A stretch of 64,000 bases of DNA from Nelumbo lutea (lineage: Eukaryota > Streptophyta > Magnoliopsida > Proteales > Nelumbonaceae): positions 74,768,401-74,832,400 of the forward strand of contig JAKGHH010000001.1 in NCBI GenBank assembly GCA_022828595.1, given 5' to 3'. A model generated the notes under the pieces. It was not told the DNA's origin, did not search any database, and worked only from the letters and a program-made list of their open reading frames with translations. How positions within the stretch are numbered: position 1 is the first letter of the stretch; every line of letters begins with the position of its first letter. The translations under genes were made by a program, and so were the position numbers. Positions 51,727 through 61,614 of this stretch are shown piece after piece.

Positions 51727-53355
51727 GATCTCGCAACGTCTGTCCCCTGGGGACAGAAAATTTTCTATTCCAACCAAAGAGAATCGAACACGTTGCTCTC
51801 CTCCTTTTACGTATCAAACTGACTCCAGACCTGACGGCAGTCTGGACTCCAAAAAACCATGAAATTCAATCAATCCTTTTCCTTTCTTGTTTGTTCCCTC
51901 TCTCTTTTCTTATCCTCCCTCCCTACCGCCCCAAAGCTGAGAGTCAGAGAGACCATTGACCATCACCGATTCTCTCTCTCTCTCTCTGATATTTTCTTCA
52001 CATAACGTTATTTGCAGTTGAACCCATTATCTTAACAAACCTAATATTCTTCTTCATCTGCTCTCTTTGCTTTTCTCTCTCGTATCCTCAAGCTCAAATT
52101 CAAAAGACGCAGTTTCAACACCAACCCTATGGCCTCCCCAATTTTATTCATCCTCTTCGTCAACTACAACGGTCCCTGCAGATTATCGATCTCTAGTACG
52201 ACTGTCCCACTGGCCGCAACTACAACATAATCCGGGACCGGCTGGATCGACTTAAGAAGTTCAGTGGAGTGGCACCGACTAGAATGGTGTCAAAACACAG
52301 ATTGTAGTTGGAATTGCGTCTTTCACAAGTTCTGGAACCGCCGCTTGTGCTGGACTTTGCGAAGTCGGATGTGGTGAATAAAGAAAAAGAGAATAGGGGG
52401 TGAGCAAGCAAAGTAAGACGGAAGTCGAATACAGGCATACATCAACGAAAGTTGTTGAATGGAATAACTACAATTAAGTCTCCGGTTGCTCTCCCCAATC
52501 GTAATGGTGTTGTTACCAAGAAATGGGGCTATTGTGTCTTCTCCGGATTCGGTCCTGGTGGCAGTTGAGGATCCAGCGGTGGCAGTTGTCGGTGGATTTG
52601 CCGTGTTGGGGAGTTTGCTTGCGATGGTTTTGCTTTAAACAACAAAAGCTTAAAATATATTAAAAAGTTTTCTTTCGGGTTTTCACTTTCAGCATTCTTT
52701 TTCTTTCCTCCATATTTACATGTAGTTAGCTTTCACTTATCAGAGAAACCTAGGTTTTTCATTTATATATACAGGGTTTGCAACTTTGGTATAATAGAAG
52801 TAAAAACGGCAATTCTGTGTTTCTATGTATGACCTCTCTCTATGACTGAGAAACCACCATTGAGATAACAAAATGCAGGATCCAAATCTACCTTCTTATA
52901 CATTCACTCATCAAGCAATCAAAATCTAATTGCAAGTCCTTTGTCTGGTGTTCACATTTGTTGGTGGGAACTGTCACCTTTCAGAATTAATAGAGTACCC
53001 CACCTTGTACAGTTGTACATTGCATGAGTCCTGGGGTTCTAATCCAACGGTGGGTTGCTGGAAAATATGTCCTTTGCCGATGAGAGGGAAGAAATGGAGG
53101 GGCCGCGAGTTGAAGACAAGGAGAGAGGGAAGAAGAAACAGAACTAGAGCGAATGGAAGAGGGAGAACGAAAGAGGTAGACAAGAGGGTTAGGCGGGTTT
53201 ACAAATTTTAAATTATTTTTGAGTCCAGACTGCCGTTAGCTGCCAAGCGCCAGGACTCCGTCAGTTTCAAAAGAAAGAGCGGAAGGTGGCGTGTTCGACT
53301 CTCATTGGATGGGACAGAAAAATTTCTGTCCCCTGGGGACAAACGATGCAAGCTC
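51727..53355. mobile_element. Long-TIR element, Pack-MULE-like, 1.63 kb
   Basis: The left 124 bases (51727-51850) and the right 135 bases (53221-53355) are inverted copies. Shared landmarks are TGTCCCCTGGGGACAGAAA (right copy with one change), GAGAATCGAACACG or GAGAGTCGAACACG, AAACTGAC and GACGGCAGTCTGGACTC (ACGGCAGTCTGGACTC). Long TIRs and absence of a transposase fit a non-autonomous Mutator-like element. The 1.37 kb interior looks like plant gene sequence: a TC microsatellite (51970-51987), a CT-rich leader, a Ser-rich ORF at 52067-52255 and a segment ending in AVAVVGGFAVLGSLLAMVLL and TAA near 52637. I did not recognise the source gene. No 9-bp duplication was found. Confidence 0.6.
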
Positions 53356-54159
53356 CGCAACACACAGAAATGCTGAGCAGTGGTAGAACATCAACATATG
53401 GCCATGTGAACATGAGACGGAATCCAATTCAATCACAATTCTATGCCTCGCCTACCATTAAAGAGGAGCCCTGATTCTCTTTTATGCAGCTGGATGCGTG
53501 TTTCACTTTTCATGGGTGTATATACGATTTTGTTTTTAGAAGATAGTCTCCCTAAATTACGATTTGAGTTTTTTATTGTGAAAAATTCAATTTAGTTCGT
53601 TAAAGCTTGATTTTTAAGGCTCGTGAATCTAATAAGCTTTTACAAGTGTTATTTATATAATATTTATATATATATTTATATATATATAAATATATAAATA
53701 AAAATAAAAGTGTTATTTATATAATATTTTTATTTTTATATAATAATAATAATTAGTTTTTATAATTCTTAATTTTTATATGTCAAATAAAAAATGATTT
53801 TTATATGTATAATTTTTATTTTTATAAAACATTGGGCTTATAGTTGAACTCGAGCTTACGAGCTTTTGACTTGAGCCGAACTCAAGCTCAAGTCTTTAGT
53901 TCGAATCTAGCTCAAGCTCAAACCGGAATAGCTAGATATTAGGCCCTATTCAGTTTGAATCCACCCCTAATTGTATGTACATTCGCTTTTAACGATGAAT
54001 GATGTTTTTCTTAGTATTTGTGAATGATGAATATCCCAACCACTAGCAATATCAGTGCCCTTTTGGAAGGCCCGAAGTACAACAACTTCTAGTTTTCTGA
54101 GGTAGGCCTTGTATGGATAACCTTAAGATATATTTGTGAAAAATCCTAAAAGCCCAAAT
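53356..54159. other. Intergenic; AT-rich and GAGCTCAAG-type repeats
   Basis: TATA-rich low-complexity spans 53640-53830. At 53830-53970 phrases such as GAACTCAAGCTCAAG and a right end CCACCCCTAA resemble a hAT-type element whose left end I could not place. Confidence 0.4.
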
Positions 54160-54162
54160 TTA

Positions 54163-54649
54163 GGGCCCATTTTGTTCATGGAAATAGAGGTTTGGAACTG
54201 GAATCAAAAGGAGCCTTTTTGATGAGATAGGATTAGTTGAATGCTTTAGCTGTTTAGTTGGCTGTAGAACTAATAATAACACTCCACACCAGTCATAAAA
54301 CACTCATAACCATTCAACCTCTTAGTATGGATCCTATGTATTTTATCATTGGTGTGGAGCATTATTATTGGTCCCACAATCTGCTATACAACTAAAGCTT
54401 TTAGTTAATCCAAATTCTATTCCCATTCCAACTTGGTTGGGCGGAATTGGAATCCCATTCTCATTCCTGATGGAATGGTATTCCCCCATTTGAGGGAGTA
54501 GTCATTCCCTTCCCCTCCCTTCAGAATGAAATCCCATTTCAACTGATTCTAATTTTCATTCCTATTCATGTTTAAACCAAATAAACTATGGAAATAGACC
54601 ATTTCAATTCAAGTCCGATTCCAATTTGGACGGTGAATCAAATAGATCC
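54163..54649. mobile_element. PIF/Harbinger-like MITE, 487 bp
   Basis: GGGCCCATTTTGTTCATGG and, reversed, GGATCTATTTGATTCACCG are weakly inverted ends flanked by TTA on both sides (54160-54162, 54650-54652). The body consists of GGAATTGGAATCCCATTC-like phrases. No ORF. Confidence 0.55.
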
Positions 54650-54652
54650 TTA

Positions 54653-55011
54653 CTATCAGTTAGTCTTTTTTTAGCATCTTTATATAGCTTTATGTGAAGT
54701 GCCTCAAAGCGGCTTAACCAACTTAGCCAAATGTTTGATTCAATATGTGTTTGGTATAGATTTTGTTTATTAAATAAATGTTTGTACTTGATATGTCTTC
54801 AAAATCAAGAAAAGTACTTGATAAATTGTTTATTGACAATTAGATGCCATTAGGCGCCAGATCAGTAGAACAGTGAATAAACTCTCAACTGTTGGGGGAA
54901 GCGTTAAAATGAAACTTCCCCCAGTAGTTGGTGCACACATAAATCAAAACCTACTTTTGTGAATATCAATGTATACAGAAGAACATGATGAGAAAAATGT
55001 TAATTTGGCGA
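54653..55011. other. Intergenic, no feature recognised
   Basis: AT-rich sequence without ORF or repeat structure that I can resolve. Confidence 0.4.
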
Positions 55012-55675
55012 TGACATAACAACGTTTTGATAAATGCTTATCATGAAACATCCACGGAACGAAATGATTGTGCACGATCTGTAAGCTCCTAGTTGGAAGA
55101 TGACCTGAACCTTAGTCGTGTAGCGAGTTGGAGTAGGCTGCAAGACAGAGGATCAGAGAACCCCGGGTGGCTAACTCGACGAGGTCGCTTCGATGATTAA
55201 GTCAATACTGGGTTGTGCGAGCTAAAAATTTGTATGCTAGTAAGTTAGTGAGCAAATAATCGTGCGTACCTGAGTCTTGGGGGTTGATGCCCTTATATAG
55301 TTGGGTTGTCGTAGGTCTCGCGAAACAGTCCCGGAATCTTCGGCTCATGACATATGGATCTGTTTCGCTTTGGTAGGAGAGCAACGCATCAATTGATGAG
55401 GTTTATCATTTTCCTCCAATTTGGGCGGAGAAAAGGTAAGGCCTACGATTACGCAGCATGATCCTGGGTAGTTCGGAGTTCGCTGAGAAGTTTTTAGAAT
55501 TGATTACGTGGCACCTTAGTGTATACATGTACCGAAGTGATTTTGGCTCCAAGGCAACCGAGCACTCGAAATTCCAGATTTGTTGACATGACACTTCGTG
55601 CTGAGTTGTCATCCCAGTAACAGGCCACATCCAAATATCCTTCACTTATTAGGTCCTGACAAATACCCCTCATCA
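55012..55675 (-). mobile_element. Solo-LTR-like copy related to the two LTR elements, minus strand
   Basis: On the minus strand it begins TGATGAGGGGTATTTG and ends ACGTTGTTATGTCA, parallel to TGATGAGGGC...CCGTTACATCA of the 56573 element. ACTATATAAGGGCATCAACC occupies the TATA position, and AGTATTGACTTAATCATCGA plus GCGACCTCG follow as in the other LTRs. There is no adjacent PBS or coding region. Flanking 5-mers (GGCGA and CAAAA) differ, so either an edge is misplaced or the copy is truncated. Confidence 0.6.
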
Positions 55676-56572
55676 CAAAACATACGCCTAATCCATCCCA
55701 AATGCACACTCAATCAAGAAATCAAGGAAAACTCTAAGCAGCTTACATCGAGAAAAACTTTGGCTCCACATCCGACAACCTGGGCTGTCATTTACCTCGA
55801 CAGCCAAATTTTCCCTGCCTTAGATCTTGGCGTTTCTTCCAAGGGATCATATTGAAGTTGAGTATGGTCATTATGAAACCCAACTTGAGGATGAACTGTT
55901 TTTTCCTTTGGATTAAGGGATCAACCTGTTATCATGTTATGTCATCATCAATATAAAAATGTTTTAAAAAAATAACGCAAAACCCGATAAACTCGTCGAA
56001 CAGATCAGACGGGTTAACAGTTCAGCTGTGCATGTTAGACCAAGTCTCAACCGGGTCAACGGGTTTTTTTTTTTTATTTATTTTATTTTTTTATAACATA
56101 ATGGGTTAAAGGTTGAGATGCAAATGAGAATTGTGATCGGGTCACGAGAGGCCACTGATCCTATCGGTCAGGTTCACTGGTTCAGGTCAATGAAGGATAG
56201 ATTGATATATAATGTGAATTGACCAAACAAATGTGGTAGTTGGAGACTTGGATCGGTTTGAAATTTCAAGTGGCGGTGACTTAAAAAATTAAAAGAAAAT
56301 GAAGATTTTTTCTTTTAACTAGAAAAGCGATTTAAATGTTCTCACCTAAAAGCCAACTTAATGAGTTGTAGAGAAGAGAGTGCATATAACCAACCATTAC
56401 CATGGTTTTTATTATTTCAAATCACCTGACCAAGGCTATGAGCATTATTTCATTATTTCTGCATTATGTGTTTTATTTAGGTGAGAATTGCGATGAGGTG
56501 AAGATGTTGCGACGTCATTCACCTTTGATCAATAATTAAATTCATGAATATATTAAAAATTAGGGTAAATTG
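55676..56572. other. Intergenic, no gene recognised
   Basis: An 85-codon ORF at 55598-55855 straddles the LTR edge and has no known motif. A poly-T tract lies at about 56066-56090, near an AACCGGGTCAACGGG patch. The rest is AT-rich. Confidence 0.4.
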
Positions 56573-57644
56573 TGATGAGGGCGGATTTGGACCTCTAATG
56601 ATATTGTGACACTTGATACCTCATGCCAATTAAGTGCAGCCTCTTGACAATTAGACAATTCGAGCTCATCACTTATAGGTAATTCGCCACTATGTAGTTT
56701 GCCACCAGGCAGCTCACCATCTTGTAGCCTGGCACTTCAGAACAACTATGTGACATCCGAGACCACTTTGGCAACAACTTGCCTTTGCTAAGTTGATGGT
56801 GTCCTGTTAGGCGTAGCTCGGCACAGACGCGGCCTGGCGCAGGCGCAACCTGGTGGCCTGACCCTGGTGCGACCTGGCCTTGGCACGAGCTGGCAGCCTG
56901 GCCCTGGCACGAGTTGGCGGTCTTGCACAAGCGTGACCTAGCGATCTGGCCCAGGTGCGATCTGGTGGCTTGGCCTTGGCACGTGTTGGCAGCCTAGCCC
57001 TGGCGCGATCTGGCAGCCTGGGCCACGCACCAACATGACAACCCCGAAGATCTCATCGTCGTACCCTGCGTTTTACGAGATTGTGACTTGTAATGGCTAT
57101 ATTAGCTCACCCACTCGTTGACTTAGGCGGAAATGGGCAACCTTACCAGTTGGTGGCTTTATCCCCCACCTAACACGAAAGCAGGTCCTATCACAGCGGG
57201 AATCCAGGAACTGCTCCACCAAACCCGCGAGGACTTCAGTGTATAAAGGCCTCACCCCCCCCCCCCCCCGGGGTGAGAGGTGATGGTAATCCCTGCTTTC
57301 TAACTCTCTCATTTTCTTATATCCTTTTCAGCTTGCTACTAAGTGCTGACTTAGCCATTGGAGTGACCTCGCCGGGTAAACACCTCTGGGTTCTCAGATT
57401 TAGTTCTCATAGGTCCCTCAGCTCCCGCCGCCTACAAAGATGAGCAGATCTTCGCCAGCAGGGAGTAGCCAGTTTAGTTCCCATTGTTGCTGGTAGCCAG
57501 ATCATCTCCTGTAGGGAGTAGCTGGGTTGCGCTACGCTAGGGAGCTCCACTTCATCCCCTAAGTCACAGGCCACTTGGGAGCAAACGAGCTGACGAGGTA
57601 CTTAGCCAAAAAAAATTGATACGTGACCATAAACCGTTACATCA
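56573..57644 (+). repeat. 5' LTR of the non-autonomous element (1072 bp)
   Basis: Contains GC-rich repeats of CTGGCGCGACCTGG/CTGGCACGAGCTGG type (about 56820-57030), TGTATAAAGGCCTCACC with a run of 15 C's at 57255-57269, and the end AAACCGTTACATCA. Confidence 0.9.
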
Positions 57645-57646
57645 AT

Positions 57647-57664
57647 TGGCGTCGTCTGTGGGAT
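57647..57664 (+). other. Primer binding site of the non-autonomous element
   Basis: TGGCGTCGTCTGTGGGAT two bases after the 5' LTR, nearly the same motif as in the Tat-type element. Confidence 0.8.
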
Positions 57665-57939
57665 CACGCTACAAAAAGTTAAGTTGTCATCCTACGAAAA
57701 GTTAAATCCTCTTCTCCTAGAAAGCTAAGTCCTCACCTTTTTAGAAATTGAAACTCTCACTTTATAGTTTTCATTTTTTTATGAACTCAAAGAAACTGAA
57801 GCTCTTGCTTCATGGCTCTAAGGCGCCCACTTGGCGGCTTGGCACATGCGCCGACCTGGCACGGGTGCCGACCTAGCGGCCTAGCCCAGGCGTGAACTAA
57901 CAAACTGATAAAAGATTTCCTCATCACTTAAGACCCAAT

Positions 57940-58425
57940 CGCCTCTTCGGCATGGGCAACCAAGTCCCAATCGCCTCCTTGGCATGGGTACTTAACACCT
58001 AGTTGCCTCTTCGGCATGGGCAAAGTTCAGGAGTGGACAATAAGTCACTCCCAAAGCCTAAGGGCCACAATACTGCTCAAGACCCAGTTGCCTCTTCGGC
58101 ATGGGCAAAGTTCAGGATTGGACTATAAGTCACTCCCAAAGCCTAAGGGCCACAATACTACTCAAGACCTAGTTGCCTCTTTGGCATGGGCAAAGTTCAG
58201 GAGTGGACTATAAGTCGCTCCCAAAGCCTAAGGGCCACAATATTGCTCAAGACACAGTTGCCTCTTCGGCATGGGCAAAGTTCAGGAGTGGACTATAAGT
58301 CGCTCCCAAAGCTTAAGGGCCACAATACTACATAAGACCCAGTCGTCTCTTCGGCATGGGCAAAATCCAGGAGTGGACCACAAGTCGCTCCTAGAGCCTA
58401 AGGGCTACAGTACCGAACTGGAAGA
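57940..58425 (+). repeat. 85-bp tandem array in the non-autonomous element
   Basis: TCGGCATGGG (or TTGGCATGGG) recurs at 58011, 58096, 58181, 58266 and 58351, an exact 85-base spacing. Units read CAGTTGCCTCTTCGGCATGG, CAGGAGTGGACTATAAGTCG, CCCAAAGCCTAAGGGCCACA. Incomplete units precede the array from about 57940. Confidence 0.95.
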
Positions 58426-58574
58426 GACTTCAGCAGCTTACGGGCAACTCGCTTCCAAGCAGCTCCTAAAGCCTGAGAAATTGAATCAGCATTTACGAGC
58501 TCGTCGAATTATGGGACAAAAGGAGAAATCTACTCCCTTCGCTGAGTTACTTTCAGCTCGGGAGTGGGGGCAAA

Positions 58575-59716
58575 TGATGAGGGCAGATTTGGCCCTCTAG
58601 TGACATTGTGACACTTGGCACCTCATGCCAATTAGTGCAACTTCTTGACAACTAGACAGCTTGAGTTTGCCACTTATAGGCAGCTTGCCACCAGGTAGCT
58701 CGCCACAGGTAGCTCGCCATAGACAGCTTGCCACAGGCAGCTCGCCACTAGGAAGCTCGCCACGGGCAGCTCACCATCTTGTAGCCTGGCACCTCAGAAC
58801 AACTAGGTGACACCCGAGACCACTTTGGCAACAACTTGCCTTTGCTAAGTTGATGGTGTCCCGCTAGGCATAGCCCGACAAAGGTGCGGCCTGGCACAGG
58901 CGTGGCCTGGCACGAGTTGGCAACTTGGCCCTGACGCAACCTGGCCTTGGCACGAGCTAGTAGCCTGGCCCTAGCGCGAGCTGGCGGCCTGGCCCAAGTG
59001 CGACTTGGCGGTCTGGCCCAGGCGCGACCTGGCGGTCTGGCCCAGGCGCGACTTGGCAGCCTGTCCTTGGCACGAGCTGGCCCTAGTGTGAGCTGGCAGC
59101 CTGGGCCACACGCCAACCTGACAACCCCAAGGAGTTCACCATCATACCCCATGTTTTATGGGATTATAACTTGTAACGACTATATTAGCTCACCCACTCC
59201 CCGACTTAGGTGGAAATGGCAACCTTACCAGTTGGTGGCTTTATCCCCACCTAACACGAAAGCAGGTCCCGTCACAGCAGGAATCCAAGAACTGCTCCAC
59301 CAAACCCGCGAGGACTCCAGTATATAAAGGCCTCACCCTCAGGGGCGAGAGGTGATGGTAATCCCTGCTCTCTAGCTCTTTCATTCTCTTATATTGTTTT
59401 CAGCTCGCTACTTAGTATTGACTTAGCCATCGGAGTGACCTCGCCAGGTAAACACCCCCAGGTTCTCTGATTTAATTCTCGCAGGTCCCTCAGCTCCCGC
59501 CACATAGAAAGATGAGTAGATCATCGCTAGTAGGGAGTAGCCAGTTCAGTTCCCGTCGTTGTTAGTAGCCAGATCATCTCCTGTAGGGAGCAGGTAGGTT
59601 GCACTACGCTAGGGAGCTCCACTTCATCCCCTGAGTCACATACCACTTGGGAGCAGACGAACTGATGAGGTACTTAGCCAAACAAAATTGATACATGACT
59701 GGAAACCGTTACATCA
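58575..59716 (+). repeat. 3' LTR of the non-autonomous element (1142 bp)
   Basis: Carries an expanded short tandem repeat at about 58680-58770 (six to seven units such as CAGGTAGCTCGCCA) where the 5' LTR has about three, and GC-rich CTGGC-type repeats at about 58870-59110. AGTATATAAAGGCCTCACCC at about 59318 is the TATA region. Confidence 0.9.
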
Positions 59717-59721
59717 AATTG

Positions 59722-61270
59722 CAAATTGTCATCTTGTATTTAGGGGGTAGTGATACTTAACCCTGAACATTGTTTAAAATAAAAATTCCTTGAATTTTTT
59801 GGATTTCAACATTTTCCCTATCCGATTAGTGGAGTTGATGGAGAGGTATTAACTCGCCTGCTGGTAAAGTTTCTAACTAATTGTAGTATAGACTTGGGAT
59901 TGAGTCCTACATTCACCTACGATGGAAGGTTTAGCCGTTTGGGGGGAGAAATACCGTGTCGTGTAGTCTATTACTAAGCACCACCAACAACGATAATAGT
60001 AGGCTAAGAATGAAGGTAGAATTACAAAAGTTGAATATTTGATGGACCTAAAAAAGCTATCAAAGCGATTGAGCATCTTAAAACACAGTATCTTTTATGG
60101 GCTGGGTTATTGTGCTTCCAAACCCTCTGACGATGAACTTTGTTTCTTTTTGGGCAAGGTTTTGGAAGTACAGTAATTGAATTCAAAAGAGATTGTGCTT
60201 TTGCATGCTTTTTTTTTTTTTCAGTTTGATAGATTTTTCTCTCAGCCCATGGAACCTAAAATGCACGATTTAAGTCCCATTTGGTTTGTGGGAATAAGGG
60301 TTTGGAATTGAAATCCAATAATTGGTTGCGTGGAATTAAAATCTCATTCCCTTATTTAGTGAAATGGCCAATTTTTTATTTCGAATCAAATCCCATTCTA
60401 ACTGATTTCAATTCCTGAACCAAATATATTATCAAAATAGATAATTTCAATTCCGATTCCAATTCTAATTCTAACTGCAAAGCAAACAAACCCTTAATTA
60501 TTTTAACTTCACCGTCAATCCTGATAATGGAATAAGGGACAAAGTTATTCTGAAATCCAAAAGTTGAGGGGTCTTCACCGCAAAACAACTATGTTCAGGG
60601 TGTTAACGGGCTAAGTATCACGACCTTTTAAGTACAGGGTTGAGGGTACTGGTCTTAAAGTAAATGTTTTGACTTTTAAAACAGATAAAATACAAAACAT
60701 GGTCTCCTTAGTCCTTACTTTTGTAAACAGGCCATTTTACCCTTCCATCCCATGATGCCATAATCTGATTGTATAGGATAAGTTGGGGCCAGTTAGTAGG
60801 GCTTCACGTGCTTCATTTCAAAACCTCTTGCCACGTGGAATTATGTCGTAGACTTAGAGTCTTACCTGCAATAGTTCAAAATTCAAACCTTTTGCCATGA
60901 TGCTATATGCTTAATGTAGATATTTTCTTTTTCAAAAATTCCGTTAGACCAGATATGATTATATAAGAAAGTACAAAGCTGTCTGTTTCCGAAAGTTATG
61001 GAGCTTGTGTAGTCAATGTTCTATTTCAAGAACTTCGGACGCAATCACACAAGTACCTTACCCATTACGCCATTGATGCTATAGATGTGCAAGCAATGAG
61101 TCCGGATCTTCTCCACGTACAGCGCGCCTCACACCGACCTTCTCTAATTTAAAGCATAGTTGATTGGTTTTTTTTTCTCTTTCTTTGTTTTTGCTGTTTT
61201 CTTTGTTTCTTTTTGTTGTTTCCTGTTGGCCTGTGTCATGAATACAATTTTTTATCATAATACAGCATGC
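59722..61270. other. Intergenic, with a small foldback element
   Basis: Between about 60268 and 60497, AAGTCCCATTTGGTTTGTGG and the reversed AAGGGTTTGTTTGCTTTG look like weak inverted ends around GGAATTGAAATCC-type phrases, similar to the MITE at 54163. The rest has no gene. Confidence 0.4.
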
Positions 61271-61278
61271 CTCACAGC

Positions 61279-61606
61279 TAAGGGTGAGCAAAAAAAACGA
61301 AACTGAACTGAAAAATTAATTAACTAAATTGACCGTATACATATATTTCTATATTATATATATTTATGTATATTATATTATATATATTATATTATAAATT
61401 AATAAATATGTATTATATATATAAATATATATTCATAATTTTTTATTATATATATATTTTATAATATATTGGAAAAATTAAAAAACTAAAAAACCGACAA
61501 ACTGAACCGACTGATTCCGATTACCGGTTACCGGTTACCGGTTTTCCAAAAACCGATAGTACTAATTTGGTTCTGAAAAATGCCAACTGAATCGTGAACA
61601 CCCCTA
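61279..61606. mobile_element. Small hAT-like element, 328 bp
   Basis: Ends TAAGGGTGAGCAAAAAA and, reversed, TAGGGGTGTTCACGAT. CTCACAGC and CTCACACT (6 of 8) flank it. Interior: TATA low-complexity and triple GGTTACC/GGTTACCG phrases (about 61525-61545). Confidence 0.6.
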
Positions 61607-61614
61607 CTCACACT

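Larger units (their letters stand above)
56573..59716 (+). mobile_element. Non-autonomous LTR retrotransposon, complete, 3.14 kb
   Basis: LTRs are 56573-57644 and 58575-59716, each TGATGAGGGC...GTTACATCA. AATTG flanks both sides (56568-56572, 59717-59721), an exact 5-bp target duplication. A primer binding site follows the 5' LTR and GGGAGTGGGGGCAAA precedes the 3' LTR. The 930-base interior has no gag or pol; it contains GC-rich CTGGC phrases and an 85-bp tandem array. LTR segments around TATATTAGCTCACCCACTC, CACCTAACACG and TATAAA match the Tat-type element, so it probably relies on a relative of that element for its proteins. Confidence 0.9.

Noticed and set aside
57940..58425. Regular 85-bp repeats as a possible CRISPR-like array
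   Set aside because: Units are contiguous with no unique spacers, lie inside an LTR element of a plant genome, and recur in another LTR element.
58748..59327. Arg/Ala-rich ORFs on both strands in the 3' LTR
   Set aside because: They are produced by GC-rich short tandem repeats within the LTR.
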